Source: Pseudomonas tohonis (GTDB lineage: Bacteria > Pseudomonadota > Gammaproteobacteria > Pseudomonadales > Pseudomonadaceae). From it: a stretch of 64,000 bases of DNA. Of the stretch, positions 20,914 to 32,615 are shown piece after piece (the stretch's first letter is position 1; the number at the start of each line of letters is the position of its first letter). Made by a program: the position numbers and the translations under genes. The DNA lies in contig NZ_AP023189.1 of the NCBI RefSeq assembly GCF_012767755.2, positions 5,396,001 to 5,460,000 of the forward strand, in the 5' to 3' direction. The notes beneath the pieces are model-generated. The model was not told where the DNA came from and ran no database searches. It saw only the letters and a list, made by a program, of their open reading frames with translations.

Positions 20914-20941
20914 AAAAAGCCGGCTCGCAGCCGGCTTTTTC
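20914..20941. terminator. bidirectional terminator between the RDD gene and lptG
   Basis: AAAAAGCCGGCT, loop CGC and AGCCGGCTTTTT form a perfect 12-bp palindrome, giving a T tail on both strands between two convergent genes. Confidence 0.9.
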
Positions 20942-20954
20942 GTACCCTGGGGAC

Positions 20955-22008
20955 CTACCCCGCGCGCCTCAGCAGCAGCACGCCAGCCAGCGCGCAGATC
21001 CCCGCCGGGATCAGCACCGCCAGCAGCGGCGAGAACCCGAACACCAGGCTGGATGGCCCGAGCAGGTCCTGGCTGATGCGCACCACGAAGCCGATCACCA
21101 CGCCGGTGAACACGCGCTGCCCCAGCGTCACCGAGCGCAGCGGGCCGAAGATGAAGGAGATCGCCATCAGCACCAGCGCGCCGGTGACCAGCGGCTGCAG
21201 CACCTTGGTCCAGAACGCCAGCCAGTAGCGGCCATTGTTCAGCCCCTGGTCCGCCAGGTAATGGGTGTAGCGCCAGAGCCCGGTGATCGACAGCGCCTCA
21301 GGCTCCATCGCCACGGTGCCCAGCAGCTGCGGGCTCAGCTCGATGTCCCAGCGCTCGTTCGGCGACTCGATCACCTCGGTGTGGTCGCCACGGAAGTAGG
21401 TCGTGGAAACGTCTTCCAGCTGCCAGTGATCGGTCTGGTACATGGCGCGACGGGCGAAGCTCGCCGACTGCATGCGGCGCTCGCCATCGAAGTCGTAGCG
21501 GGTCACGCCATAGAGCACGCCATTGGGCTGCACGGCGTTGATGTGCACGTACTGGTTGCCCTGGCGATGCCACTGGCCGCGCTTCGCGCTCTGCGCCTCG
21601 CCACCGCCCTGCGCCAGCGCACGATTGCCCTGGGCCAGGTTCTCGCTCCACGGCGCGACGTATTCACCGATCAGCACACCCGCCAGCATCAACACCAGCA
21701 GCGGCTTCATCACCGCCCAGACGATGCGCCCGATGGAGACGCCAGCCGCCCGCATGATGGTCAGCTCGCTGCTGCTGGCCAGGCCGCCGAGGCCGATCAG
21801 GCTGCCGATCAGCGCCGCCATCGGCAGCATCTCGTAGATGCGCCGCGGCGTGGTCATGAGTACATAGACGGCCGCCTCCATGACCCCATAGGAGCCGTCG
21901 ACGTCGCCCAGCTCGTCGATGAAGGCGAACAGCAGCGCCAGCCCGACTATCACCCCCAGCACCGCGAGGATGCCGAAGAACACGCTGGTGCCGATATAAC
22001 GATCCAAC

Positions 22009-22016
<8 letters not shown>
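20955..22016 (-). CDS. lptG: LPS export ABC transporter permease LptG
   Basis: LptG with LptF forms the inner-membrane part of the LptB2FGC complex that extracts lipopolysaccharide and sends it to the outer membrane. The 353-aa protein has three membrane spans at each end around a periplasmic beta-jellyroll domain (about residues 125-255). I use the ATG at 22014-22016 (MVRLDRYIGTSVFFG); it overlaps the lptF stop by eight bases. A start seven codons upstream is open but poorly conserved. The conserved start DRYIGTSV and the final spans support LptG over LptF. Confidence 0.94.
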
Positions 22017-24755
<2,739 letters not shown>

Positions 24756-24818
24756 ACTGCCGCACCGCCCGGCGGCGCAGGCCGCCGGGCACCCGCCTCA
24801 CCTCAGGAACACCCAGCC

Positions 24819-25238
24819 ATGACCCGCGTCGAGTTCTACGTCCTTTCCTCCAGCACCCCGGCGGACCGCCTGCGCGCCGCCTGCCAGCTGGCGAGCAAGG
24901 CCTGGCGCCATGGCCTGCCGGTGTTCGTGCGCTGCGCCGACAAGGCCCAGGGCGCCGAGCTGGACGACCTGCTGTGGCGCTTCAAGGCCGAGACCTTCAT
25001 CCCCCACGGCCTGCACGAAGACGACCCGCAGGCGCCGGTGGTGATCGGCGGCGACGAGCAGCCCGAGGCCGCCCAGGGCCTGCTGATCAACCTCGACGCC
25101 AGCCTCTCGCCGCACCTCGAGCGTTTCAGCCGCATCATCGAGATCGTCAACCAGGAGCCGGCCCTGCTGGCCGCCTGCCGTGAGAATTTCCGTACCTACC
25201 GCCAGCGCGGCTATGATCCAAAGCGAGTCGAACTCTAA
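24819..25238 (+). CDS. holC: DNA polymerase III subunit chi
   Basis: HolC binds SSB and connects the clamp loader (through psi) to single-stranded DNA at the replication fork. The 139-aa product begins MTRVEFYVLSSSTPADRLRAAC and has the characteristic FIPHGLHEDDPQAPVVIG. It lies 63 bases after pepA and is followed closely by an uncharacterised gene and valS, the usual pepA-holC-valS context. Confidence 0.94.
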   Translation: MTRVEFYVLSSSTPADRLRAACQLASKAWRHGLPVFVRCADKAQGAELDDLLWRFKAETFIPHGLHEDDPQAPVVIGGDEQPEAAQGLLINLDASLSPHLERFSRIIEIVNQEPALLAACRENFRTYRQRGYDPKRVEL

Positions 25239-25247
25239 GCACGCCCC

Positions 25248-25721
25248 ATGGACAACTCCAGACCGCCGCAAAAGCCCGCACACCTGCTGGACGACCTCGA
25301 ATCGATCCGCGCCCTGCTCGACGAACACACCAGCAGCGAGCCGCCCCTGCTCACCGAGTCCGTCGACCCGGACAGCATCCCCCTGCTCTCCGAGATCGTC
25401 GAAGCGCCGCCCTTCGAACTGCCCCCACGGGGCAGCGAGCCCATCGCACCCAGCCCGGCCCCGGCCCCCAGTGTGCAACCCGCGCCCCCGCCGCGTGCCG
25501 AGCAGCCGGCGCAGACGCCCCTGCAGGGCGCCCTGCAACGCAGCGCCGAAGCCGCCAGCGCCCAGGAATTCAGCCGCCTGGACACCGAGCTGCGCGCCGC
25601 CGCGCAACTCATCCTGCAAGACGTCATCGACGACTTCGTCCCGCAGATAGAAGCCGAGCTCAAGCGCCGCCTCAGCGCCCGCCTGACCCGCCTCCTGCCC
25701 CAGCCGCCCCGCCGCGGCTGA
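25248..25721 (+). CDS. uncharacterised protein between holC and valS
   Basis: This 157-aa protein has no motif I can tie to a function. It starts MDNSRPPQKPAHLLDDLESI, has a Pro/Ala-rich disordered middle (about residues 60-95, PSPAPAPSVQPAPPPRAEQP), and ends in an amphipathic helical region (about 105-150) rich in Leu, Glu and Arg (EFSRLDTELRAAAQLILQDV). It starts nine bases after the holC stop, so it is probably co-translated with it. From memory, a gene of similar make-up sits here in other pseudomonads. A partner of the polymerase clamp-loader is a guess from position only. Confidence 0.8.
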   Translation: MDNSRPPQKPAHLLDDLESIRALLDEHTSSEPPLLTESVDPDSIPLLSEIVEAPPFELPPRGSEPIAPSPAPAPSVQPAPPPRAEQPAQTPLQGALQRSAEAASAQEFSRLDTELRAAAQLILQDVIDDFVPQIEAELKRRLSARLTRLLPQPPRRG

Positions 25722-25758
25722 GTCGCACGCCCCCTCGCCCCTGCCCCGCTGCCCGCGC

Positions 25759-25787
25759 TTGGGGCTTGTAGCCGCAGCCGCTATACT
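25759..25787 (+). promoter_or_regulatory. candidate valS promoter
   Basis: TTGGGG (25759-25764), a 17-base spacer and TATACT (25782-25787) lie 42 bases upstream of the valS ATG. The -10 is good and the -35 weak. Confidence 0.55.
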
Positions 25788-25829
25788 CGGCGGCTTTCCG
25801 ATCAGTTGCCGACACGGTCCCGCCGCACC

Positions 25830-28661
25830 ATGGACAAGACCTACCAGCCCCACGCCATCGAATCCTCCTGGTACCAGACCTGGGAGAAGAACAACTACTT
25901 CGCCCCGCAAGGTTCCGGCGAGCCCTACACCATCATGATCCCGCCGCCGAACGTCACCGGCAGCCTGCACATGGGTCATGGCTTCAACAACGCCATCATG
26001 GACGCGCTGATCCGCTTCCGCCGCATGCAGGGTCGCAACACCCTGTGGCAGCCGGGCACCGACCACGCCGGCATCGCCACCCAGATGGTGGTGGAGCGCC
26101 AGCTGGCCGCCCAGGGCGTCGACCGCCACGACCTCGGCCGCGAGAAGTTCCTCGAGAAGGTCTGGGAGTGGAAGGAACAGTCCGGCGGCACCATCACCCG
26201 CCAGATCCGTCGCCTCGGCTCCTCCGTCGACTGGTCGCGCGAGCGCTTCACCATGGACGACGGCCTCTCCGAAGCGGTCAAGGAAGCCTTCGTACGCCTG
26301 CACGACGACGGCCTGATCTACCGCGGCAAGCGCCTGGTCAACTGGGACACCAAGTTCCACACCGCCATCTCCGACCTCGAAGTGGAAAGCCACGACGAGA
26401 AGGGCCACCTGTGGAACCTGCGCTACCCGCTGGCCGACGGCCTGAAGACCGCCGACGGCAAGGACCACCTGGTGGTCGCCACCACCCGCCCGGAAACCCT
26501 GCTGGGCGACAGCGCCGTCGCCGTGCACCCGGAAGACGAGCGCTACAAGGCCCTGATCGGCAAGTTCGTCGTCCTGCCCCTGGTCGGCCGCCGCATCCCC
26601 ATCGTCGCCGATGACTACTGCGACCCCGAGTTCGGCACCGGCTGCGTGAAGATCACCCCGGCCCACGACTTCAACGACTACGAAGTCGGCAAGCGCCACG
26701 ACCTGCCGCTGATCAACATCTTCGACAAGAACGCCGCCGTGCTCGCCACCGCCCAGGTGTTCCACCTCGACGGCAGCGTCAACGACGCCTTCGACGGCAG
26801 CCTGCCCGCCGCCTACGCCGGCCTCGACCGCTTCGAGGCGCGCAAGCGCATCGTCGCCGACATCGAAGCCCTCGGCCTGCTGGAGAAGATCGACGACCAC
26901 GCCCTCAAGGTGCCCAAGGGCGACCGTTCCGGCACCGTCATCGAACCCTGGCTGACCGACCAGTGGTACGTCTCCACCAAGCCGCTGGCCGAGAAGGCCA
27001 TCGCCGTGGTCGAGAGCGGCGAGATCCAGTTCGTGCCCAAGCAGTACGAGAACATGTACTTCAGCTGGATGCGCGACATCCAGGACTGGTGCATCAGCCG
27101 CCAGCTCTGGTGGGGCCATCGCATCCCCGCCTGGTACGACGAAGCCGGCAACGTCTACGTCGGCCGCGACGAGGCCGAGGTACGCGCCAAGCACAACCTG
27201 GGCGACACCGCCCTGCGCCAGGACGATGACGTCCTCGACACCTGGTTCAGCTCGGGCCTGTGGACCTTCTCCACCCTGGGCTGGCCGGAACAGACCGACT
27301 TCCTCAAGACCTTCCACCCCACCGACGTCCTGGTCACCGGCTTCGACATCATCTTCTTCTGGGTCGCCCGGATGATCATGCTGTCCACCCACCTGACCGG
27401 GCAGATCCCGTTCAAGACCGTGTACGTCCACGGCCTGGTGCGCGACGGCCAGGGCCAGAAGATGTCCAAGTCCAAGGGCAACGTCCTCGACCCGCTGGAC
27501 ATCGTCGACGGCATCACCCTCGACGCGCTGCTGGAGAAACGCACCAGCGGCATGATGCAGCCCAAGCTGGCCGAGAAGATCGCCAAGCAGACCCGCGCCG
27601 AGTTCCCCGACGGCATCAACAGCTTCGGTACCGACGCCCTGCGCTTCACCTTCTGCTCGCTGGCCTCCACCGGCCGCGACATCAAGTTCGACATGGGCCG
27701 CGTCGAGGGCTACCGCAACTTCTGCAACAAGCTGTGGAACGCCGCCAACTTCGTCACCGAGAACACCGATGGCCAGGACACCGGCGTCAACGGTGAAGCC
27801 GTCGAGCTGTCCTCCGTCGACCGCTGGATCATCTCCCAGCTGCAGCGCACCGAAGCCGAAGTCACCCGCCACCTCGACGCCTTCCGCTTCGACCTGGCCA
27901 CCCAGGCCCTCTACGAGTTCGTCTGGGACGAGTACTGCTCCTGGTACCTCGAGCTGGTCAAGCCGGTGCTGTGGGACGAGAACGCCCCGATCGAGCGCCA
28001 GCGTGGCACCCGCCGCACCCTGGTGCGCGTGCTGGAGGTCATCCTGCGCCTGGCCCACCCGTTCATGCCCTTCATCACCGAAGAGATCTGGCAGCGCATC
28101 AAGGGCCAGGCCGGCGTCAGCGGCGACACCCTGATGCTGCAACCCTGGCCGGTGGCCAACGAGAGCCGCATCGACGCCGCCGCCGAAGGCGACATCGAGT
28201 GGGTCAAGACCCTGATGCTCGGCGTGCGCCAGATCCGTGGCGAGATGAAGATCTCCATGGCCAAGCGCATCGACGTGATCCTGGCCAACGCCAGCGACGA
28301 AGACCTGCGCCGCCTCGCCGACAATGGCCCGCTGCTGAACAAGCTGGCCAAGTTCGAATCGGTCCGCGTCCTCGCAGCCGGCGAAGAAGCGCCCATGTCC
28401 GCCACCGCCCTGGTCGGTGACATGCAGGTGCTGGTGCCCATGGCCGGCCTGATCGACAAGGAGGCCGAACTGGCCCGCCTGGACAAGGAGATCCAGCGCC
28501 TGGACGGCGAAGTGAAGCGCGTCGGCGGCAAGCTCGCCAACGAAGGCTTCGTCGCCAAGGCCCCGGCCGAGGTGCTCGACAAGGAGCGCGCCAAGCTCGC
28601 CGAGGCCGAACAGGCCCTGGCCAAGCTGGCCGAACAGCGCGGGAAGATCGCCGACCTGTAA
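25830..28661 (+). CDS. valS: valyl-tRNA synthetase
   Basis: ValRS charges tRNA-Val and edits misactivated threonine. The 943-aa class I enzyme has the HIGH-type motif HMGH (residues 47-50, in [12 protein letters not shown]), the KMSKS loop at 544-548, the CP1 editing domain between them, and the C-terminal coiled-coil arm ([20 protein letters not shown]). I start at the ATG at 25830 ([16 protein letters not shown]). Codon use is strongly biased to C-ending codons, as expected for a highly expressed gene. Confidence 0.98.
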   Translation: MDKTYQPHAIESSWYQTWEKNNYFAPQGSGEPYTIMIPPPNVTGSLHMGHGFNNAIMDALIRFRRMQGRNTLWQPGTDHAGIATQMVVERQLAAQGVDRHDLGREKFLEKVWEWKEQSGGTITRQIRRLGSSVDWSRERFTMDDGLSEAVKEAFVRLHDDGLIYRGKRLVNWDTKFHTAISDLEVESHDEKGHLWNLRYPLADGLKTADGKDHLVVATTRPETLLGDSAVAVHPEDERYKALIGKFVVLPLVGRRIPIVADDYCDPEFGTGCVKITPAHDFNDYEVGKRHDLPLINIFDKNAAVLATAQVFHLDGSVNDAFDGSLPAAYAGLDRFEARKRIVADIEALGLLEKIDDHALKVPKGDRSGTVIEPWLTDQWYVSTKPLAEKAIAVVESGEIQFVPKQYENMYFSWMRDIQDWCISRQLWWGHRIPAWYDEAGNVYVGRDEAEVRAKHNLGDTALRQDDDVLDTWFSSGLWTFSTLGWPEQTDFLKTFHPTDVLVTGFDIIFFWVARMIMLSTHLTGQIPFKTVYVHGLVRDGQGQKMSKSKGNVLDPLDIVDGITLDALLEKRTSGMMQPKLAEKIAKQTRAEFPDGINSFGTDALRFTFCSLASTGRDIKFDMGRVEGYRNFCNKLWNAANFVTENTDGQDTGVNGEAVELSSVDRWIISQLQRTEAEVTRHLDAFRFDLATQALYEFVWDEYCSWYLELVKPVLWDENAPIERQRGTRRTLVRVLEVILRLAHPFMPFITEEIWQRIKGQAGVSGDTLMLQPWPVANESRIDAAAEGDIEWVKTLMLGVRQIRGEMKISMAKRIDVILANASDEDLRRLADNGPLLNKLAKFESVRVLAAGEEAPMSATALVGDMQVLVPMAGLIDKEAELARLDKEIQRLDGEVKRVGGKLANEGFVAKAPAEVLDKERAKLAEAEQALAKLAEQRGKIADL

Positions 28662-28667
28662 GCCCCC

Positions 28668-28699
28668 AAGGCCCGCCACCCGGCGGGCCTTGTTCTTTC
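28668..28699 (+). terminator. possible terminator after valS
   Basis: A 10-bp stem AAGGCCCGCC / GGCGGGCCTT (28668-28677, 28682-28691) is followed by the T-rich TGTTCTTT. It begins seven bases after the stop but lies very close to the next gene, so read-through is possible. Confidence 0.55.
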
Positions 28700-28716
28700 A
28701 TAGGGAAATGGAAGAG

Positions 28717-29166
28717 ATGCCCATCGAACTGCGTTTCGAATCCCACCTCGCGGTCAGCCCCGGCCAGGCCTGGAGCTGGATCACCGACGTCGACCGCCTG
28801 CGCGAGGAAATGCGCCCCTGGCTGCGCATGAGCGTGCCCGCCGGCGTCCGCAACCTCGAAGACCTCGCCGTCCAGCCCGGCGAACCCCTGTTCACCAGCC
28901 ACCTCTGGCTGTTCGGCGTCCTGCCGCTGGGCACCTCGCGACTGACCCTGCGCGAACTCACCCCCGGCGTCGGCTTCGTCGAAGAATCCCCCATGACAGG
29001 CATGCGCCTGTGGCGCCACGAACGCCGCCTGGAACACAGCGCCAGCGGCACCCGGGTCATCGACCAGCTCACCGTCGCGCCCCTGTTCGGCACCCCGCTG
29101 GTCCGGCTGTTCCTGCGCCTGTTCTTCGCCAACCGCCACCGCGTCCTGCGCCGTCGCGCGCCCTGA
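28717..29166 (+). CDS. SRPBCC-like (START/Bet v 1 fold) protein
   Basis: This 149-aa protein looks like a member of the SRPBCC ligand-binding superfamily: an early strand then PGQAWSWITDVDRLREEM, resembling the first helices, then alternating strands (LFTSHLWLFGVLPLGTSRLTL; TGMRLWRHERRLEH; TRVIDQLTVAPL) and a long basic C-terminal helix ending RLFFANRHRVLRRR. No ligand can be named. The start could be the ATG at 28708 or at 28717; I take the latter (MPIELRFE). It lies 13 bases before the next small gene, and the two may form a unit behind valS. Confidence 0.75.
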   Translation: MPIELRFESHLAVSPGQAWSWITDVDRLREEMRPWLRMSVPAGVRNLEDLAVQPGEPLFTSHLWLFGVLPLGTSRLTLRELTPGVGFVEESPMTGMRLWRHERRLEHSASGTRVIDQLTVAPLFGTPLVRLFLRLFFANRHRVLRRRAP

Positions 29167-29179
29167 CCCCGGAGCCCCC

Positions 29180-29476
29180 ATGGAAACCAGCAAGACCAAG
29201 ACCAGCTTCTACCGCCGCCTCTACGTCGCCTGGCTGATCGACAGCGGCACCGCCGCCAGCGTCCCCGCCCTGATGGACGCCACCGGCATGCCCCGCCGCA
29301 CCGCCCAGGACACCCTCGCCGCCCTCGCCGACCTGGACATCGACTGCCAGTTCCAGCAGGACGCAGGCGCCCGCAACAACGCCGGCCACTACGTGATCCG
29401 CGACTGGGGCGCCATCGACAAGACCTGGATCGCCGCCAACCTGCAGCAGATCAAGGCCACCCTCGGCTACCCCTGA
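29180..29476 (+). CDS. small winged-helix-like protein
   Basis: A 98-aa basic protein with a helix-turn-helix feel: YRRLYVAWLIDSG, then VPALMDATGMPRRTAQDTLAAL (about residues 29-50) as a recognition-helix region, then the wing-like LDIDCQFQQDAG and HYVIRDWGAIDKTWI. Similar short winged-helix proteins of unknown role occur in pseudomonads. It could bind DNA, but there is no effector domain and no evidence of a target. It follows the SRPBCC-like gene by 13 bases. Confidence 0.75.
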   Translation: METSKTKTSFYRRLYVAWLIDSGTAASVPALMDATGMPRRTAQDTLAALADLDIDCQFQQDAGARNNAGHYVIRDWGAIDKTWIAANLQQIKATLGYP

Positions 29477-29497
29477 CAGAATCCCCCCGTAAACTTT

Positions 29498-29551
29498 CGT
29501 AGCCCGGGCTTCAGCCCGGGAACCCCCTCCGGGTTGAAGTCCGGGCTACGG
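29498..29551. repeat. extragenic palindromic repeat (GTAGCCCGG family)
   Basis: Two inverted arms, CGTAGCCCGGGCTTCAGCCC and TTGAAGTCCGGGCTACG, face each other between 29498 and 29551, each itself partly palindromic. Related copies occur at 35165 and 51539. Confidence 0.8.
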
Positions 29552-29582
29552 TGCAATCACACCCCATCCAGGAGCCCCCGCC

Positions 29583-31412
29583 ATGATCCCGCAACTCATC
29601 TGGGTACTCGGCCTGCTGCTGGTGGTCGTCACCCTCTTCGTGCGCAACCGCCCACGCATGGACGCCGTCGCCCTGCTGGCCCTCGTGGCCCTGGCGCTCA
29701 GCGGCGTGCTCAGCACCGAACAGGCCCTGGCCGGCTTCAGCGACCCCAGCGTCGTGTTGATCGCCGCGCTGTTCATCATCGGCGACGGCCTGGTGCGCAC
29801 CGGCATCGCCTACCGCCTGGGCGACGCGCTGGTGGCCCGCGCCGGCAGCAGCGAAACCCGCCTGCTGGTGCTGCTCATGCTCAGCGTCGCCGGGCTCGGC
29901 TCGGTGATGAGCTCCACCGGCGTGGTCGCCATCTTCATCCCGGTCGTGCTCGGCGTCGCCGCGCGGCTGAAGATCCCACCGGCGCGGCTGATGATGCCGC
30001 TGGCCTTCGCCGGCCTCATCAGCGGCATGCTCACCCTGGTGGCCACGCCGCCGAACATGGTGGTGCACAGCGAACTGCGCCGCGCCGGCTTTGACGGCTT
30101 CGGCTTCTTCGGCCCCACGCCCGTCGGCCTCGCCGTGCTGGTCCTGGGCGTGCTCTACATGCTCGCCGCCAGCCGCTGGCTCGGCCGCGCAGGCGGTGAC
30201 GACACCACCACGGCGCCGCGCCTGACCCTCGCCGACCTGGCCGGCGCCTACCACCTCAGCGAGCGCGAACGACGCCTGCGGGTACGCGCCGACTCGCCGC
30301 TCGCGCGGCAGGCCCTGAACGAGCTCGAGCTGCGCCGCGAGTACGGCATCAACGTCATCGCCGTCGAGCGCCAGCGCAAGTTCCGCACCCTGCTGCTCAT
30401 GGCCACCGGCAACACCCAGCTGGAACCCGGCGACGTGCTGCTGGTGGACCTCGCCAGCCCGGCCATCGGCCTGCTCGGCGCCTACCAGGCGCTGGGCCTG
30501 GAGCCCATGCCGCTCAACGCCTCCTACTACAGCCTGCACGCCCACCAGCTGGGGCTGGCCGAAGTCGCGCTGCCGCCGGAGTCGGAGCTGCCGGGCAAGA
30601 CCATCCAGGAACTGGGCTTCCGCAGCCGCCACCGCCTCAACGTCGTCGGCCTGCGTCGCCATGGCCGCCCCCTCGATGGCGTGCTGGTGGACGAGAAGCT
30701 CAAGGGCTCCGACACCCTGCTGGTGGCGGGGGAATGGAAGGACATCCACCGCCTGCAGGCCCAGGGCCGCGACTTCCTGGTGCTGAGCCTGCCCGCCGAA
30801 GTGGACGAAGTGGCGCCGACCGCGCACAAGGCACCCCACGCCCTGCTCAGCCTGGCGGTGATGGTGATCCTGATGGTCAGCGGCCTGGTGCCCAACGTCA
30901 TGGCCGCGCTGGTGGGCTGCCTGCTGATGGGCGCCTTCCGCTGCATCGACCTGGACAGCGCCTACCGCGCCATCCACTGGCCCACCCTGATCCTCATCGT
31001 CGGCATGCTGCCCTTCGCCCACGCCCTGCAGCAGACCGGCGGCATCGACCTCGCCGTACAGGGCCTGGTGGCGTTGCTGGGCGATGCCGCACCGCGCCTG
31101 GTGATCGCCGCGCTGTTCGTACTCACCGCAGTGATCGGCCTGTTCATCTCCAACACCGCCACCGCCGTGCTCATGGCCCCGGTGGCCATCGCCACTGCCC
31201 AGCAGCTCGGCGTCTCGCCGCAGCCCTTCGCCATGACCGTGGCCCTGGCCGCCTCCGCCGCCTTCATGACGCCCATCTCCTCGCCGGTGAACACCCTGGT
31301 GCTCGGCCCCGGCCAGTACCGCTTCGGCGATTTCGTCCGCGTCGGCGTGCCCTTCACCCTGCTGGTGATGGCCGTCACCGTCCTCCTGGTGCCCTGGCTC
31401 CTGCCCTTCTGA
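29583..31412 (+). CDS. SLC13/DASS-family transporter with two RCK_C (TrkA-C) domains
   Basis: A 609-aa inner-membrane protein. The N- and C-terminal halves are hydrophobic, with divalent anion:sodium symporter-type repeats (LGSVMSSTGVVAIFIPVVLG near the first half and GLFISNTATAVLMAPVAIAT near the end; the SxxT/NTAT pairs resemble the substrate-binding loops). Between them lie two RCK_C domains (about residues 218-300 and 317-400) with the endings LEPGDVLLVDL and LKGSDTLLVAG. Proteins of this design are annotated as sulfate or dicarboxylate transporters; the substrate here is unknown. It stands alone between a repeat and rlmF. Confidence 0.88.
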   Translation: MIPQLIWVLGLLLVVVTLFVRNRPRMDAVALLALVALALSGVLSTEQALAGFSDPSVVLIAALFIIGDGLVRTGIAYRLGDALVARAGSSETRLLVLLMLSVAGLGSVMSSTGVVAIFIPVVLGVAARLKIPPARLMMPLAFAGLISGMLTLVATPPNMVVHSELRRAGFDGFGFFGPTPVGLAVLVLGVLYMLAASRWLGRAGGDDTTTAPRLTLADLAGAYHLSERERRLRVRADSPLARQALNELELRREYGINVIAVERQRKFRTLLLMATGNTQLEPGDVLLVDLASPAIGLLGAYQALGLEPMPLNASYYSLHAHQLGLAEVALPPESELPGKTIQELGFRSRHRLNVVGLRRHGRPLDGVLVDEKLKGSDTLLVAGEWKDIHRLQAQGRDFLVLSLPAEVDEVAPTAHKAPHALLSLAVMVILMVSGLVPNVMAALVGCLLMGAFRCIDLDSAYRAIHWPTLILIVGMLPFAHALQQTGGIDLAVQGLVALLGDAAPRLVIAALFVLTAVIGLFISNTATAVLMAPVAIATAQQLGVSPQPFAMTVALAASAAFMTPISSPVNTLVLGPGQYRFGDFVRVGVPFTLLVMAVTVLLVPWLLPF

Positions 31413-31490
31413 CCGGTCGCCGGCGACGGCTGGCCAAACCCGCCCGGTTGTGAATAATGCGCCCCTGCCCCTCCACCCCGAACCTTCGCC

Positions 31491-32486
31491 ATGCCCAGCA
31501 AACCGCCCAGCAAGACCGCACCGGCCAAGCCGTCCGACGGGGGCAAGGCGCCACTGCACCCGCGCAACCGCCACCAGGGCCGCTACGACTTCCCCGCGCT
31601 GATCGAAGGCAGCCCCGAGCTGGGTGCGTTCGTCATCACCAACCCCTACGGCAAGCCGAGCATCGACTTCGCCAACCCCGAGGCGGTGAAGGTCTTCAAC
31701 CGCGCGCTGCTCAAGCAGTTCTACGGCATCCGCCAGTGGGACATCCCCGCCGGCTACCTGTGCCCGCCCATCCCCGGGCGCGCCGACTACCTGCACCACC
31801 TGGCCGACCTGCTCGGCGCCGCCCACGACGGCGTGATTCCCAGGGGCCCCGCCCTGCGCGGGCTGGACATCGGCGTCGGCGCCAACTGCATCTACCCGCT
31901 GATCGGCCACCACGACTACGGCTGGCGCTTCGTCGGTGCCGACATCGACCCGCAGTCCCTGGACTCCGCCGCCGCCATCCTTGCCGCCAACCCGCAATAC
32001 GAGGGCGCCATCGAACTGCGCCGCCAGGAAAACCCGCAGCACATCTTCCAGGGCCTGGTGCAGGCCGACGAGCGCTTCGACTTCACCCTGTGCAACCCGC
32101 CCTTCCACGCCTCCCTCGACGAAGCCCGCAGCGGCAGCACGCGCAAATGGAAGAACCTCGGCAAGCAGGACCCCAGCCGCACGCTGCCGGTGCTCAACTT
32201 CGGCGGCCAGTCCAACGAACTGCATTGCGAAGGCGGTGAAGCCGCCTTCATCGCGCGCATGGCCGAGGAAAGCGCCGCCTTCGGCCAGCAGGTGTTCTGG
32301 TTCAGCACCCTGGTGTCCAAGGTCGGCAACGTCACGCCGCTGCAAGAGCGCCTCAAGGCCCTCGGTGCCAGCGACATCCGCGTCGTGCACATGGCCCAGG
32401 GCCAGAAGCAGAGCCGCTTCGTCGCCTGGACCTACCTCCAGAAGAACCAGCGCCGCGCCTGGCGCAAGGAGCGCTGGCCCGCCTGA
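31491..32486 (+). CDS. rlmF: 23S rRNA (adenine-1618-N6)-methyltransferase
   Basis: RlmF methylates N6 of A1618 in 23S rRNA using SAM. The 331-aa protein has a basic N-terminus ([13 protein letters not shown]), the SAM-binding [16 protein letters not shown] and the catalytic (N/D)PPF motif in CNPPFHAS (residues 201-208). The C-terminal [17 protein letters not shown] is typical. It is 78 bases after the SLC13 gene. Confidence 0.95.
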   Translation: MPSKPPSKTAPAKPSDGGKAPLHPRNRHQGRYDFPALIEGSPELGAFVITNPYGKPSIDFANPEAVKVFNRALLKQFYGIRQWDIPAGYLCPPIPGRADYLHHLADLLGAAHDGVIPRGPALRGLDIGVGANCIYPLIGHHDYGWRFVGADIDPQSLDSAAAILAANPQYEGAIELRRQENPQHIFQGLVQADERFDFTLCNPPFHASLDEARSGSTRKWKNLGKQDPSRTLPVLNFGGQSNELHCEGGEAAFIARMAEESAAFGQQVFWFSTLVSKVGNVTPLQERLKALGASDIRVVHMAQGQKQSRFVAWTYLQKNQRRAWRKERWPA

Positions 32487-32500
32487 CCAACACCCGCCCT

Positions 32501-32615
32501 TGTAGGGGCGAATTCATTCGCCAAGGAGCGTGCAGCGCTCCCCGCGACGCCCCTCTTGGGCGTTACCGGCCACACCGACGGTGGACCGATGAAGCGCGGC
32601 CCACCCTACGCACGG
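32501..32615. repeat. repeat-rich intergenic segment (TGTAGGGGCGA family)
   Basis: The segment starts with TGTAGGGGCGAATTCATTCG, continues CCAAGGAGCG, and later holds GGGCGTTACCGGCCACACC and GCCCACCCTACG. The first part recurs at 35289 (TGTAGGGGCGACTTCAGTCG) and, inverted, at about 51406-51430. No gene is visible. Confidence 0.65.

Noticed and set aside
24798..28679. 1293-codon minus-strand open frame opposite holC and valS
   Set aside because: valS, holC and the gene between them are certain on the plus strand; the antisense frame has no recognisable domain.
29511..32390. 959-codon minus-strand open frame opposite the SLC13 and rlmF genes
   Set aside because: It is a shadow frame: the Gly/Ala/His/Gln-rich translation lacks family motifs, while both plus genes have clear ones.
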